The notes beneath the pieces are model-generated. The model made no database searches. It was given only the letters and a program-made list of their open reading frames with translations, and was not told the origin of the DNA. A stretch of 64,000 nucleotides of DNA from Lacinutrix neustonica (GTDB lineage: Bacteria; Bacteroidota; Bacteroidia; Flavobacteriales; Flavobacteriaceae), in contig NZ_CP113088.1 of NCBI RefSeq assembly GCF_026625145.1, positions 3,833,501 to 3,897,500 of the forward strand, given 5' to 3'. Positions 44,389 through 55,800 of the stretch are shown in pieces (positions within the stretch are counted from its first letter, which is position 1; every line of letters starts with the position of its first letter). Both the position numbers and the translations under genes were made by a program.

Positions 44389-45280
44389 TTATTTAAATTC
44401 AGCTGGAATTTTATCCCGATGCTTCCAGCGTTTATGCGTCCACAAATAATATTCAGGAGCGTCATGTATTTGTTGTTCTACTAATGTTATAAATTCGTCA
44501 GTTATATCATAGTTTTTCACTGTATTAGGATACTCAGATAGCATTTTAAAGGAAACTTCATAAAAACCACGCTTCACTTTCCTTACAGCGAAATAAACGA
44601 CAGACATGTCTAATCTTTTAGCGAGCATTTCAGCGCCAGTGTGTATTGGTACCTTAATACCCATAAATTCATTCCAGTGGTGCGCTTTCTCGAGTTTAGG
44701 TGATTGATCGGAAATAAAACCATTAATCGTTAAAATATCTTTTTCTTTTAAATCAGTAAGCACCGGGATCGTTTCTTTGGTCGTAATTAAATACGAATTG
44801 TATCGCGCGCGAATGCGCTTTACTAATGCATCAAAGTACTTGTTTGATAAACGTTTATAAACAGCGTTTCCTCTAGATTTTATATATGTTTGAAGAATAA
44901 AAATCCATTCCCAACTGGCATAATGAGCACACATTAAAATAGTACTTCTGTTTTTGGCTTCAATATTATGTATGATGTCAAGATTGGTGAACACATAGCG
45001 TTTTTTCATTTCGGCCTCTGAAATGGTCATCGATTTTATAGATTCAACGACCATATCACATAAATGATGGTAAAATTTTCCGGTAATTTCTTGTATCTCC
45101 TCGGACGATTTTTCTCGGATAAACTAATCTTAAATTTTGTTTCACTACGCGCTTTCTATATTTAAAAACACGATAGATAAGTATGAAAATAAAATCTGAA
45201 AAAGCATATAATAACCTAAATGGGAGGATAGAAATGAGCCATAAAAAAGGATAAATTAAAATGTAAGCTAAAAATTGCAT
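44389..45280 (-). CDS. Lysophospholipid acyltransferase (LpxL/HtrB-like)
   Basis: Inner-membrane transferase of late lipid A acylation type. Starting at ATG 45280 (MQFLAYILIYPFLWLISILP) there is an N-terminal membrane anchor. The acyltransferase H-x4-E motif appears as MCAHYASWEWIFIL near residue 116. The frame breaks at 45113-45119 (TCTCGGA on the plus strand; gene sense CCGAGA for CCGGA); repair yields NLRLVYPEKSSEEIQEITGK and 296 residues. Another CCGGA 40 bases away in the same gene is intact. Confidence 0.9.
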
Positions 45281-45411
45281 GGTTTGTTTTATGTTTTTAA
45301 ACGACAAAGATATAGTATATTTTCACTGCATAAAATTATTATAAATTAATGTAAGAAGTAAAGGGGTGTGCTTTTCTTTTTAAATACCTTTACTGCCAAA
45401 TATTAATATTT

Positions 45412-46084
45412 ATGGGTAGTGTAAATACGGTAACAATTGTTTTAATAATCGCTAATGTTCTCATGTCATTAAAAGGATTTAATGACTTTTCTTTTTTTGA
45501 AAAATACAAATTTAATGTTGGCGCCATTGCGCGCGGCGAAAAATATAGAATGCTGACCTCCGGTTTTTTGCATACTAACCGAGATGCATTTATTTATGAA
45601 CATGTTTGGATTGTATTTGTTTTCTAATCAGGTAATAAGTGGGGTGGGAGAAATAGGCTATATAATTGTATATTTTGCAAGCTTAATAGCAGGAAGCTTA
45701 TTGTCGTTTTATTTTCATAAAAATGAATACCACTATACGGCGGTGGGAGCAAGTGGGGCTGTTACAGGTGTTTTGTATTCAGCTATTTTATTAGGACCTG
45801 AATTGAAATATTATTTCATGTTTTTACCGTCTCATATAGGGACTATAGATTTAGGAATTAAAGGGTATCTCCTAGGTATAGGATATTTGCTATATACCAT
45901 TTATGCTATGAAAAAGAAATCGGATAACATTGGTCATGATGCACACTTTGGAGGAGCTGTTGGAGGGTATGTTTTAACCATTGCTATGGCTTCTTGGTTA
46001 TTAACAGACAACCTGTTAATAACAGCCTTGCTAGCCGCTCCAATAATCATATTATTTGTGATGAGAAAAACAGGGAAAATATAA
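45412..46084 (+). CDS. Rhomboid family intramembrane serine protease
   Basis: About 223 residues after repair. The catalytic Ser lies in VGASGAVTGVLYSAI and the His in HDAHFGGAVGGY, with the HLFMNMFGLYLF motif (HxxxN) on the first core helix. The frame breaks at 45578-45584 (ACCGAGA for ACCGGA), just before this motif, so the two overlapping frames form one protein. Rhomboids cleave membrane-spanning substrates; the target is unknown here. Confidence 0.92.
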
Positions 46085-46119
46085 AAAATCTCCACTAAAC
46101 TTCATGTTTCAAGACTTTC

Positions 46120-47254
46120 TTAATTAAGTAGTTTTGCTATTTTTTCTTCTAATGCCTCTCCTCTTAAATTCTTAGCGACGAGCTTTCCATTAGCTTCTAA
46201 AATAAAGGTCGCAGGTATAGAGCGAACACCATATAGCAAAGCTATAGGATCTTGCCACCCTTTAAGATTTGACATTTGAGGCCACGGCAATTCGTCTTTT
46301 TCAATGGCCTTTATCCATGGTTCTTTTTGATTTTCTTTATCAAGTGAGACACCAATAATTTCTAAGCCTTTACTGTGGTATTTATTATACATTTTTACCA
46401 AATTAGGATTTTCTTTTCTGCAGGGCCCACACCATGAAGCCCAAAAATCTATAAGGGTCACTTTTGCCTTTATATCATTTAGAGATAAGGTTTTGCCTTA
46501 CGGAGTTAGTCCGGAGAAATTTGGCGCTTGTCGCCCTAGTGGTATGTCGTTTACAGCAGTGGTGGCTTTCTCTTCATTTTCTATATAATAAAGAACAGCT
46601 TTTGCTGAACGCGTTTTTTTAATGGCATCTCGGTAGAAGGTGATACAATTCATTAGCTTCATTTTTAGTTATTATTTTACCAATAGTCAAGCGCTCTAAA
46701 GTGAAGGCAGCAAAACCACTATTTGGATGATCTTTTATAAAGTTCACGTCATGTATATTGGCTGCTTTTTTTAAGCTGTCATAAGAGATGTTTATTTCTT
46801 TTAATATAGATTGGTCTTGAGTAGTTGATTGATTAAGTCTAAAACGACTCATTAAACGATCATTAACATCACGAAAAGGCTTTCTGCTTTTTAAATAAGT
46901 CTTAATTAAATCGTTTTCTTTACTTCCGGAAATGGAAGACGCCGCTAAGCTGTCTATGTATACATCTATTGCTATGTTGGAATTTTCAAGTATTATAGGT
47001 AGAGTGCCATTAACATCTTGAATTTGAATGTAATATATGTCGGGGGATTCAACGCTTCCTGTGAATGAAAACTTCCCATCAATTATAGTGGTAGAATCGA
47101 TAAGTGTTCGCTTTCCATTTTCCCGTCTTAAAACCTCTACCTTTTTGTTATTAGCTGAAGGATCAATCGTTGCAATTAATTCATAAGCCGATTTTTCTTT
47201 TTTACAAGCAAAAGCCAATAAAATAATACTTATTAGAGCAATTTTTTTTATCAT
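46120..47254 (-). CDS. TlpA/AhpC-like thioredoxin lipoprotein with DUF4369 domain (two breaks)
   Basis: Starts at ATG 47254 (MIKKIALISIILLAFAC), a lipoprotein signal. Residues to about 120 form a DUF4369 beta domain, then a helical linker and a thioredoxin fold with DFWASWCGPCR as the redox-active site. Breaks are at 46628-46634 (gene sense CCGAGA for CCGGA) and at 46499-46504, where CCGTAA replaces CCGGAA and gives a stop. Repair reads LPDAIKKTRSAKAV and SGLTPEGKTLSLNDI in sequence, 377 residues. It probably maintains thiol redox in the periplasm. A TCCGGA between the two breaks is intact. Confidence 0.92.
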
Positions 47255-47349
47255 GGTTTTAATTTTAATTGACAACAAATATAAAAGATAAAATTGGTTT
47301 AGAATTAATTTTGGAATAACCTTTAGAGTTTTATCCACATTCATTTTAT

Positions 47350-47357
47350 TACATTTG
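47350..47357 (+). promoter_or_regulatory. -7 box of mnmE, very close to the start codon
   Basis: TACATTTG matches TAnnTTTG and lies 4 bases before the ATG at 47362, so the transcript would start at or within a few bases of the start codon. No clear TTG lies at -33. Confidence 0.5.
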
Positions 47358-47361
47358 TACT

Positions 47362-48753
47362 ATGATTTATAACGATACCATAGTTGCCTTGGCAACAGCT
47401 TCGGGAGCAGGCGCAGTTGCGATTATTCGATTATCAGGAAAAGAAGCAATTGCTATTGCAGATAGCACCTTTAAGTCTGTAAAATCAAATAAATCTCTTA
47501 AAGATCAAAAAACACATACCATACATTTAGGTCATGTTGTTGATGACAAAAGGATTATAGATGAGGTACTGGTCTCTGTTTTTAAAAACCCCAATTCTTA
47601 TACTGGAGAGAATGTTATCGAAATTTCTTGTCATGGCTCAATATATATCCAACAGGAAATCATCCAGTTATTTCTTAGAAATGGCTGCAGAATGGCCAAT
47701 GCAGGAGAATTTACTTTACGGGCGTTTTTAAATGGCAAGCTAGATTTAAGTCAGGCAGAAGCGGTTGCTGATTTGATATCTAGTGATAATGAAGCATCTC
47801 ATCAAATTGCAATGCAGCAAATGCGAGGTGGGTTTTCTTCAGAAATAGCAAAGTTGAGAGAAGAACTCATGAACTTTGCGTCTTTAATAGAATTGGAACT
47901 CGACTTTGCAGAGGAAGATGTTGAATTTGCAGATCGCACTCAGTTTAAAGCATTAATAGAACGTATTTCATTTGTATTAAAGCGATTAATAGATTCGTTC
48001 GCCGTTGGTAATGTGATAAAAAATGGAATCCCTGTGGCTATAGTTGGCGAGCCAAATGTTGGAAAGTCAACATTGCTTAATGCGCTTTTAAATGAAGAGC
48101 GCGCTATAGTAAGCAGTATAGCGGGAACCACTCGCGACACGATTGAAGATGAATTGGTGATTGAGGGTATTGGTTTTCGTTTTATAGATACAGCAGGTAT
48201 TCGTGAAACGAAAGATATTGTTGAGAGTATTGGTATAAAAAGGACGTTTGAGAAAATGGAACAGGCGCAAGTCGTTGTGTTGTTATTTTCTGCAGAGGAA
48301 TTCAAAATTGAATCGGAGAGACTAAAAATTGAAATTGAAAAGATAAAGAATAGGTTTCCATTAAAGCCTTTGGTAATTATCGCAAATAAGGTGGATACTT
48401 TGAATGATTCCGAATTAAAGAAATTACAATCTGAATTTGAAAATCTTCACCTACTATCTGCCAAAACGGGATTAGGAGTAGAAACACTTAAACAAAAACT
48501 AATAGGGTTTGTAAATACAGGAGCGTTAAGAAACAATGAAACAATCGTTACTAATACACGACATTATGATTCACTTCTAAAAGCTTTTGAAGAAGTTGCT
48601 AAGGTTAAATATGGGTTGCAAACGGCGATTTCAGGTGATTTGCTAGCTATCGATATTCGTCAAGCCTTGTATCATTTTGGAGAAATTACTGGTGAGATCA
48701 CCAGTGATGATTTACTGGGGAATATTTTTGCTAATTTTTGCATCGGGAAGTAG
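47362..48753 (+). CDS. mnmE: tRNA modification GTPase MnmE
   Basis: 463 residues, complete. N-terminal DTIVALATASGAGAVAIIRL and the CHGS segment lead to GEFTLRAFLNGKLDLSQAEA; the G-domain has VGEPNVGKSTLLNAL (G1), GTTRDTIED (G2), DTAGIRE (G3), NKVD (G4); the C-terminus is CIGK, the conserved C-(I/L/V)-G-K end. With MnmG it installs the cmnm5 group on U34 of certain tRNAs. The frame is intact. Its long downstream gap contains no gene. Confidence 0.97.
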   Translation: MIYNDTIVALATASGAGAVAIIRLSGKEAIAIADSTFKSVKSNKSLKDQKTHTIHLGHVVDDKRIIDEVLVSVFKNPNSYTGENVIEISCHGSIYIQQEIIQLFLRNGCRMANAGEFTLRAFLNGKLDLSQAEAVADLISSDNEASHQIAMQQMRGGFSSEIAKLREELMNFASLIELELDFAEEDVEFADRTQFKALIERISFVLKRLIDSFAVGNVIKNGIPVAIVGEPNVGKSTLLNALLNEERAIVSSIAGTTRDTIEDELVIEGIGFRFIDTAGIRETKDIVESIGIKRTFEKMEQAQVVVLLFSAEEFKIESERLKIEIEKIKNRFPLKPLVIIANKVDTLNDSELKKLQSEFENLHLLSAKTGLGVETLKQKLIGFVNTGALRNNETIVTNTRHYDSLLKAFEEVAKVKYGLQTAISGDLLAIDIRQALYHFGEITGEITSDDLLGNIFANFCIGK

Positions 48754-49169
48754 AAAGAAGTCATTATTATGGTTTTTTTTTCTGTTCCATATCCTTACAA
48801 ACACTTTGATTATAGACGATTATATTTTTTTGATTTACTCATTAGGTCCTTTTGAGTATGTTATTTTCTATTAACAGTATTAAAACTCAAAATTGCCGTT
48901 TTAAAAAGGTGTGTAAATATCGACGAAACAACCTGTTTATAGGATTATCTAAAACCCTTCATTTTTCACATTAAAAACATGTAATTTCGACTTAATTTAT
49001 TCTAATGCAATATGTTAAATGATTTCAAAGCATCGACTAAAAGCATAAAAAACCTCGTTGTAATGTTAAAAAATGGGGTGAAATACAAAAAATATTAACA
49101 ATATATTTGTATGTCTTAATTATTTGTATAGATTTGCTATCTAAAGGATTAATTAAAAACTTACACATT
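48754..49169 (+). other. Intergenic region before the small secreted protein
   Basis: About 415 AT-rich bases with no convincing coding frame on either strand. The 3' end carries a promoter for the next gene. Confidence 0.5.
49107..49136 (+). promoter_or_regulatory. Bacteroidota-type promoter of the small secreted protein gene
   Basis: TTG at 49107, 19 bases of spacing, and TAGATTTG at 49129-49136 match the full consensus. The ATG is 33 bases downstream. Confidence 0.75.
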
Positions 49170-49607
49170 ATGAAAATGAAACCTACCCTTTTTATTATTG
49201 TTTTTTTGCTAATAACCAGTTTTGGTTTTTCTCAAAATGAGCTGTCTATTATTAGTGGGAAAGTAGGTATTTCAAAATATCACGACCGCGACGAATTAGA
49301 CCAAATGCAAAAAGGACAATTGTTAACGTTATATATAGAACGCATAGAAGTGATAGTTAAGATACTACCAAATATCGCCTTTGCTACTATGCCAGGAGTA
49401 ACTATGTCTTCATTGGGGATTCCGGATACAAAAGATCATAGGAAGGCGCTAGAGGATCAACATGAGGCAACTTCTAATTATTTTACAAACACGCTGGAGT
49501 TTCAAAATAAAATTTTACCATATTCTGATAAATCAAATTTAATTGCAGCGATTTTGTTTTATGAGGAAACTTTAAAATCCTTACACACGTACCGAGAGTT
49601 TAACTAA
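49170..49607 (+). CDS. Small secreted hypothetical protein
   Basis: 145 residues from ATG 49170 (MKMKPTLFIIVFLLITSFGFSQ), a signal peptide followed by NELSIISGKVGISKYHDRDELDQM. An earlier in-frame ATG lies within the promoter, so the later one is preferred. The mature part is mostly helical. No motif is recognised and there is no recognisable T9SS tail, so it is probably periplasmic. Confidence 0.7.
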   Translation: MKMKPTLFIIVFLLITSFGFSQNELSIISGKVGISKYHDRDELDQMQKGQLLTLYIERIEVIVKILPNIAFATMPGVTMSSLGIPDTKDHRKALEDQHEATSNYFTNTLEFQNKILPYSDKSNLIAAILFYEETLKSLHTYREFN

Positions 49608-49921
49608 TCTCTAGTTTTAACGTATTGATGTTTGCGCATCGTAAAAGTTCTACAAATAAACTTTTAATATGTTATACTAGTTATAAATAGTATAATTAAA
49701 TAATTGATTTGATGTAGTTTAACATGTTATTTCTCATATAAATAACAAAATTAATCCCGTAATTTAATTAAATAATAGAATAATAACCCCCTCTCTTATA
49801 AGTCAAACATGAACGAAAAATACTACAAACATAATAAAAAGATGGATTTCATCGATTTTATTTGCATTTCATAGTATTTTATTATATGTTTGGAAAGATA
49901 TTAGAATGAATTTAATTACTT
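49608..49921 (+). other. Intergenic region before the beta-helix protein
   Basis: 314 AT-rich bases. Apart from the promoter at 49862 no feature was recognised. Confidence 0.5.
49862..49892 (+). promoter_or_regulatory. Bacteroidota-type promoter of the beta-helix protein gene
   Basis: TTG at 49862-49864, 20 bases of spacing, and TATGTTTG at 49885-49892 match the consensus; the ATG is 30 bases downstream. Confidence 0.75.
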
Positions 49922-51221
49922 ATGAAAAATTTAACCCAAATTATAGGCCTGGCTTTTTTATTAATCACTAGTGTGAATGCGCAACAGGAAAAGGGCATAA
50001 CAGGAAACGAAAACTGGCTAGACTCTTGGACAGAGTTTAAACCTAAAACCGAGGATTACGGTGAACCGACTCAAATCTTAACGGGTAATATTACTCAAGA
50101 TATGAAATTAACAAAGCGAGACACCTATTTATTAGTAGGTAGTGTTTTTGTTACCGATAGTACAACACTTACTATTGAACCTGGCACGGTTATTATTGGT
50201 GATTTCACTACTAATGGATCGTTAACCATAAGTAAAGGAGCAACATTAATGGCGGAAGGCTCAGAAACAGATCCTATTATTTTTACTTCTAATCGAAGTG
50301 TTAAAAAAGAAGGAGACTGGGGTGGTTTGTTTTTACTTGGAGATGCGCCTATAAATAAATTTGGAAATGCCTCTGCGGTAGATTATGGTTTAAAACCTGC
50401 TTCTTTTCAGTATACAAGTTATGGTGGTGATAATATCAAAAGTAATTACGGTGTATTAAAGTATGTAAGAATAGAATATGCAGGCAGAAGAACTAGAGAT
50501 CACGGGTATTTTAATGGTCTTACTTTAGCGGGGGTAGGTAAAGCTACAGTGGTTGAGAACGTAATGATAAGTTATTGTGGTGGAAATTCTGTACAGGTAT
50601 TGGGTGGTGCTGTTGATTTGAAAAAAATGGTTTCTTATAAATCAAAAGGTAATGATTATGCCTTTAACTATGGTGCTCAATGTAATATTGTAAACTCCTT
50701 AGCGGTGCGATCTCCTTATGTGTCAGGCGTTAATGGTTCACGATCTTTGTTTGTTGCCTCTTATGAAAGAAAAGAAGAAGTGGATTTTAGTAAAAAAGGA
50801 ACCGTGGTTAAAGCTCAAAACTTAACCTTGGTTAATATTACTAAAGATTTACAAAAAGACATTAAAATAGGTTTAGTGGATGAGGCGATATATATCGCTA
50901 ATAATTCTTCTTTAGATATTACGCAAAGTGTGATCTCAGGATATAATCCAGCAGTTTTACTAGATAGAAGTATAATTATAAATAGTGAAAATTTAGATAA
51001 AATAAAATTCAGTAAAATGTATTTCAATAATTGTAATGGAAATATTTTTACAGAAAACAATTCAAATAATGAAGATTTAGAGAACTGGTATGGTAATAGT
51101 GCTTTTTTCAATGTATACCGAGAAGACTTCAGACTCAGAAACATTCATAGACCCTAACAATTCTAGAAATCCTGATTTTAGATTAAGAATTAACAAAATC
51201 GTGGCCTCTAGTGAGGATTAG
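49922..51221 (+). CDS. Secreted parallel beta-helix-like protein
   Basis: Signal peptide MKNLTQIIGLAFLLITSVNAQ, then repeats of the form found in right-handed beta-helices: ILTGNITQDMKLTKRDTYLLVG, SVFVTDSTTLTIEPGTVIIG, GSLTISKGATLMAEGS. The frame breaks at 51117-51123 (ACCGAGA for ACCGGA); without the extra A it continues as RKTSDSETFIDPNNSRNPDFR and ends IVASSED at 51221, 432 residues. No T9SS C-terminal domain was identified. Likely surface or periplasmic; ligand unknown. Confidence 0.8.
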
Positions 51222-51373
51222 AATACTAACTTTTCTTTTTCTTTAATTAATAATAATCTTGGGTGTTACTCTATTAAGCCATTAGGATACTAATTATTTT
51301 GTATTAGAAGGTGATTTTATAATAAAACATAAAATGAAGCATTATAGAAATAATATCTACAAAATAATGGTGT

Positions 51374-52849
51374 ATGCAGAAAATTACCATTTCAAATAAA
51401 GTTTTTATAGGATTGTGTTTTTTTGTTCTATTTTTTACAAAACAGATACAAGCTCAAATATCTATAGGTACCCCGACATACGGTTTTACTCAGGCATGTG
51501 CAAGCAACTCTTTTAATACTTATAATACCACATTCTCCTTTACAAATGAAGGTAATTTAGGTCCTACGAATCAATTTTCGATTTTTTTATCAGATGCGAA
51601 CGGCGATTTCACAAATTCTACGACGCCTATTTTTACTTCGGCAGCAGGAGCAGTAACAACCTCTTCGGCTACTTTAACTTTTTCTTTACCAACAGATACT
51701 GCTGGAGAAGGATACAGAATAAAAATTAAAAGTTCAGATCCGGTTGCTTCTAGTCCGGGTTCGGCATCCTTTGCAGCCTATTATAAAATTCAGGACAGTC
51801 CGTTTTCTATCAATAATTTGGTGTCTACTGGCGCCTATTGTAATGGAGGAGAATATATTTTATCAATAGATAATCCAGGAACCGGTGAAAATGATTCACC
51901 GTTAAATTATCCGTCGCTAACATTTAAGTGGTTTAGAGAAACTGGTCCTACGACTTCGGTACCGGTGGGAGGTAATGGTCCTACGCTGTCCGTAACCCAG
52001 CCTGGCACTTATTTTGTAGAGACAGATTATGGTACCTGTACTTCTAACTCATTTTCAAATCGTGTTACGGTGAGTGAAGCTGTTTCCGGAGAAGCAACAG
52101 CAACGATCTCTTCAAGTCTAGGTAATCCCTATTGTCCAGATCAAGGCTTAACAACTTTAAGTACTATAGCAGGAAACAGTTACCAATGGTTTGTGGATGG
52201 TGTACCTATTCCTGATGCTATAAATCAGTCATATCAAACCGATCAATCTGGAACGTTTTCAGTAATAGTTGATTTAGGAAACTGTCAAGCTTCGGGTTCA
52301 ATAGATTTAGTTAGCCAGGGCTTTACAAGTAGTATAGACGTTTTGGAAGAGAATGAAATCGACATCGAATCGGGAGAGACCTTAGTCGCTACCGTGACAA
52401 CAACAGCTACAAACCCCGAATTTATATGGTATTTTAATGATGCAATTATTTCAGGAGCTACAACAAATAGTTATGAAGCTACAGAACTAGGGAATTATAG
52501 AGTTGAGATTACGCAAACAACAGGCTGTGTCGTGACAAACGAATTTGTGTTTTCGGTTAATGTCCCCTTTAATCCATTTCCTGAAGTGGCAAACATACCC
52601 AATCTTATAAGCCCAAATGGGGACGGTATTAATGATAAATGGGTTATACCACAAGATTATGTTAGTGGAACAGATTCTGAAATTACAATAATGAACAATC
52701 ACGGGAAAGTCGTTTTTAATACTAAGGATTATCAAAATGATTGGCCTCAAGAAGAAATAAACTTAACCAGTATAAATAAAGTGTACTATTACATTATTAC
52801 TACCCCGGATAAAGAACCCGAAAAAGGGTCCATATCTATAGTCAAATAG
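51374..52849 (+). CDS. Secreted Ig-like protein with CHU_C (T9SS type B sorting) domain
   Basis: 491 residues with a signal peptide (MQKITISNKVFIGLCFFVLFFTKQIQAQ), several beta-sandwich Ig-like repeats (TFKWFRETGPTTSVPVGG, SYQWFVDGVPIPDA, EFIWYFNDAIISGA) and a C-terminal gliding motility-associated domain: PNLISPNGDGINDKWVIP and ITIMNNHGKVVF, ending KVYYYIITTPDKEPEKGSI. The C-terminal region is the type B T9SS sorting signal, so the protein should be exported and attached to the surface. The next gene starts 1 base after the stop. Confidence 0.93.
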   Translation: MQKITISNKVFIGLCFFVLFFTKQIQAQISIGTPTYGFTQACASNSFNTYNTTFSFTNEGNLGPTNQFSIFLSDANGDFTNSTTPIFTSAAGAVTTSSATLTFSLPTDTAGEGYRIKIKSSDPVASSPGSASFAAYYKIQDSPFSINNLVSTGAYCNGGEYILSIDNPGTGENDSPLNYPSLTFKWFRETGPTTSVPVGGNGPTLSVTQPGTYFVETDYGTCTSNSFSNRVTVSEAVSGEATATISSSLGNPYCPDQGLTTLSTIAGNSYQWFVDGVPIPDAINQSYQTDQSGTFSVIVDLGNCQASGSIDLVSQGFTSSIDVLEENEIDIESGETLVATVTTTATNPEFIWYFNDAIISGATTNSYEATELGNYRVEITQTTGCVVTNEFVFSVNVPFNPFPEVANIPNLISPNGDGINDKWVIPQDYVSGTDSEITIMNNHGKVVFNTKDYQNDWPQEEINLTSINKVYYYIITTPDKEPEKGSISIVK

Positions 52850-52850
52850 A

Positions 52851-55800
52851 ATGAAATTAATTTTAGCCATACTCCTACTTATCTGTACTACACAGACCCT
52901 CCATGCCCAAGATGATGGTGTGGTAGCGCTTGCTCTCCCAGTAAGAAATTCATTAAAATTTAATAGATACGCAATCAATCCTACATTTAGTTTTGTAAGA
53001 GAACAAAACACTTATATAAATATCTCTAATAAAAGAGAGTGGGTTCAATTTGAGAACGCACCGAAACGTATCTCGTTGGTTACTCCGGGAGATTTAGAGA
53101 GAATATTGGAGTGGGTATTGGTCTGTTTCAACAAAAATATGGCGTTCTAAACACCTTTGGTGGTCTTTTGAACTTTGCATACAACGTGAACCTTCAAACA
53201 GATAGTAATTTAACTTTTGGTTTAAATGTTGGGTTCTACAAAAGTGGTATTAACAGTGGCGCTGTAGTAACAAATGATCCGAGAACCTTCATTAGAGACC
53301 ATCCCTTCAAATTCATTGCTCACCATTAATCCTGGATTAAATTATGGTACTGCATTTTTAGATTTTGGTTTATCTGTAAATAATTTGGTACTCTATAATA
53401 TTACGTCTTCAGCAATGATTGAAGAGAATCCAGAGCAAGCCATTCAGGCGCACATTATGTACACTGGATATATGGATACTCGTGGCTTTTTTGATGAAAG
53501 CAAGTTTTCAGGTTTAGTGAAGTCAGAGTTTAAAAAAGACATTACCGTATTATCCGGAATAGCCATGTTAACCGTTCCTAAAGGTATTTGGGCTCAAGTA
53601 GGTTATAACACCTTATATGGAGCTTCTGCTGGGTTAGGGGTTAATTTAAGTACTAATATAGCTATAGAGTATAATTTTGAGAAATCCATTGGTGACTTAG
53701 CGTTGTTTGGTACTTCGCATGAGATTACATTAGCCTACAAGTTTAAAAGTAAAAAGAATTATTTTTATAGTGGAGATGACGATGATGTGGCCATTTTTAC
53801 GCGCTCTAAAAGAGCAAAACGTAAAAGAGCAGCAGTTTCAAAACCAAGACTTGACGCTCAGGCCGAACAGAATTAGCTGAAGCAAGAGCTCAAGAAATTG
53901 CAGAGAAAAGAGCGCAGGCACAACTCGCTATCGAAGCCGGAATACAAGAAAGAGCAGAGGCTAAAGAAAAAATTAGATTGGCTGCTGAGGAAAAAGCGAA
54001 AGAGAGAGCAGATAGATTATCACAAAACACCGAACAAACCGATATTGAGGCACAAGCGAAAGCAGATGCTGAAGAACAAGCCCGTTTAGCAGCATTAGCA
54101 AAAGCTGAAGCCGATGTGCAAGCACGAATTGCAGCGGCAGAAGCGAAAGCGAAAGCCGACGCAGAAGAGCAAGCTAGATTAGCAGCACAAGCCAAAGCGA
54201 ATGGAGATGCTCAAGAGCAAGCTAGATTAGCAGCCCAAGCGAATGCAAATGCACAAGCACAAGAACAAGCACGATTAGCCGCATTAGCAAATGCAGAAGC
54301 CCAAGCGGAAGCAGATGCAGAAGAACAAGCACGATTGGCAGCACAAGCCAAAGCAAATGCAGAAGCACAAGAACAAGCACGACTAGCAGCATTAGCGCAA
54401 GCGGAAGCCGATGAGCAAGCACGAATAGCGGCAGCAGAAGCCCAAGCGAAAGCAGACGCAGAAGAACAAGCACGACTGGCAGCACAAGCCCAAGCGAATG
54501 CAGAGTCTCAAGAACAAGCACGATTAGCAGCATTAGCAAAAGCCGAAGCCGATGAGCAAGCACGAATAGCGGCAGCAGAAGCCCAAGCGAAAGCAGACGC
54601 AGAAGAACAAGCACGACTGGCAGCACAAGCCCAAGCGAATGCAGAGGCTCAAGAACAAGCACGATTAGCAGCATTAGCAAAAGCCGAAGCTGATGAGCAA
54701 GCACGTATTGCGGCAGCAGAAGCCCAAGCGCAAGCCGACGCAGAAGAACAAGCGCGATTGGCAGCACAAGCCAAAGCAAATGCAGAAGCACAAGAGCAAG
54801 CACGATTAGCAGCACTAGCAAAAGCAGAAGCTGATGAGCAAGCACGTATCGCAGCAGCAGAAGCAAAAGCGCAAGCCGACGCAGAAGAACAAGCGCGATT
54901 AGCAGCCCAAGCCAAAGCAAATGCAGAGGCCCAAGAGCAAGCGCGATTAGCAGCACTGGCAAAAGCCGAAGCCGAGGAACAAGTACGAATTGCAGCAGCA
55001 GAAGCCCAAGCGAAAGCCGACGCAGAAGAGCAAGCACGATTAGCAGCACAAGCGAAAGCAAATGCAGACGCACAAGAGCAAGCACGATTAGCAGCCCAAG
55101 CGAAAGCGGAAGCCGAGGAACAAGCACGAATCGCTGCAGCAGAAGCTAAGGCCAAGGCTGAAGCTGATGAAAAGGCCGGATTGGCGGCCATAGCAAAAGC
55201 AAAGGCAGATGAGCAAGAACAAGCCGGATTAGCAGAAATAGCTAAAGCAGAAGCAGAAGCCCGGGCTAAAGCAGATGCCGAAGAGCAAGATAGATTGGCA
55301 AAATTAGCTGAAGAAGAAGCAATAGCAGCAGCTGCAGCAGCGAAAGCGAAAGCAGAAGCCGATGAGAACGCTAGATTAGCAGCTTTAGCTAAGGCCAAAG
55401 CAGATGCGGAAGATAAAGAGAAACTCGCAGCTAATGCCACAGATGAAATAGCGAAGTCAATGAAGCGATTAGCAGAGTCTACTAAAGAAACTGAGAAAAC
55501 TCAACAAGATTTATTGGCACGCTTAAATGACATTACGGAGAGTAAAGAACAAGACTTGAAGGATTTAAAAGAAGAAAATGATTTGAGTGAAAAAGGAATT
55601 TTTAGAGCTCCTAAACCATTTAAGAGTGTTTCTGCTGAAAATAGAAAATTAGAAGCTTTACAGTCTGAACTCGATAACGTTATTAATGATCAAAATAAAC
55701 GCATTGCAGAATTAGAAGCATTATATAATGACAGACTGAAAAAAGTAAAAGATAAAAATGATCCAACAAACCAGTACTATAGAAATGCTATTGCAACATT

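Noticed and set aside
54222..55440. Two long open frames on the minus strand opposite the Ala-rich repeats
   Set aside because: They are leucine/alanine-rich shadows created by the repetitive GC-richer codons of the plus-strand gene; they have no start context or homology features, and the plus frame has the signal, barrel and C-terminal domain.
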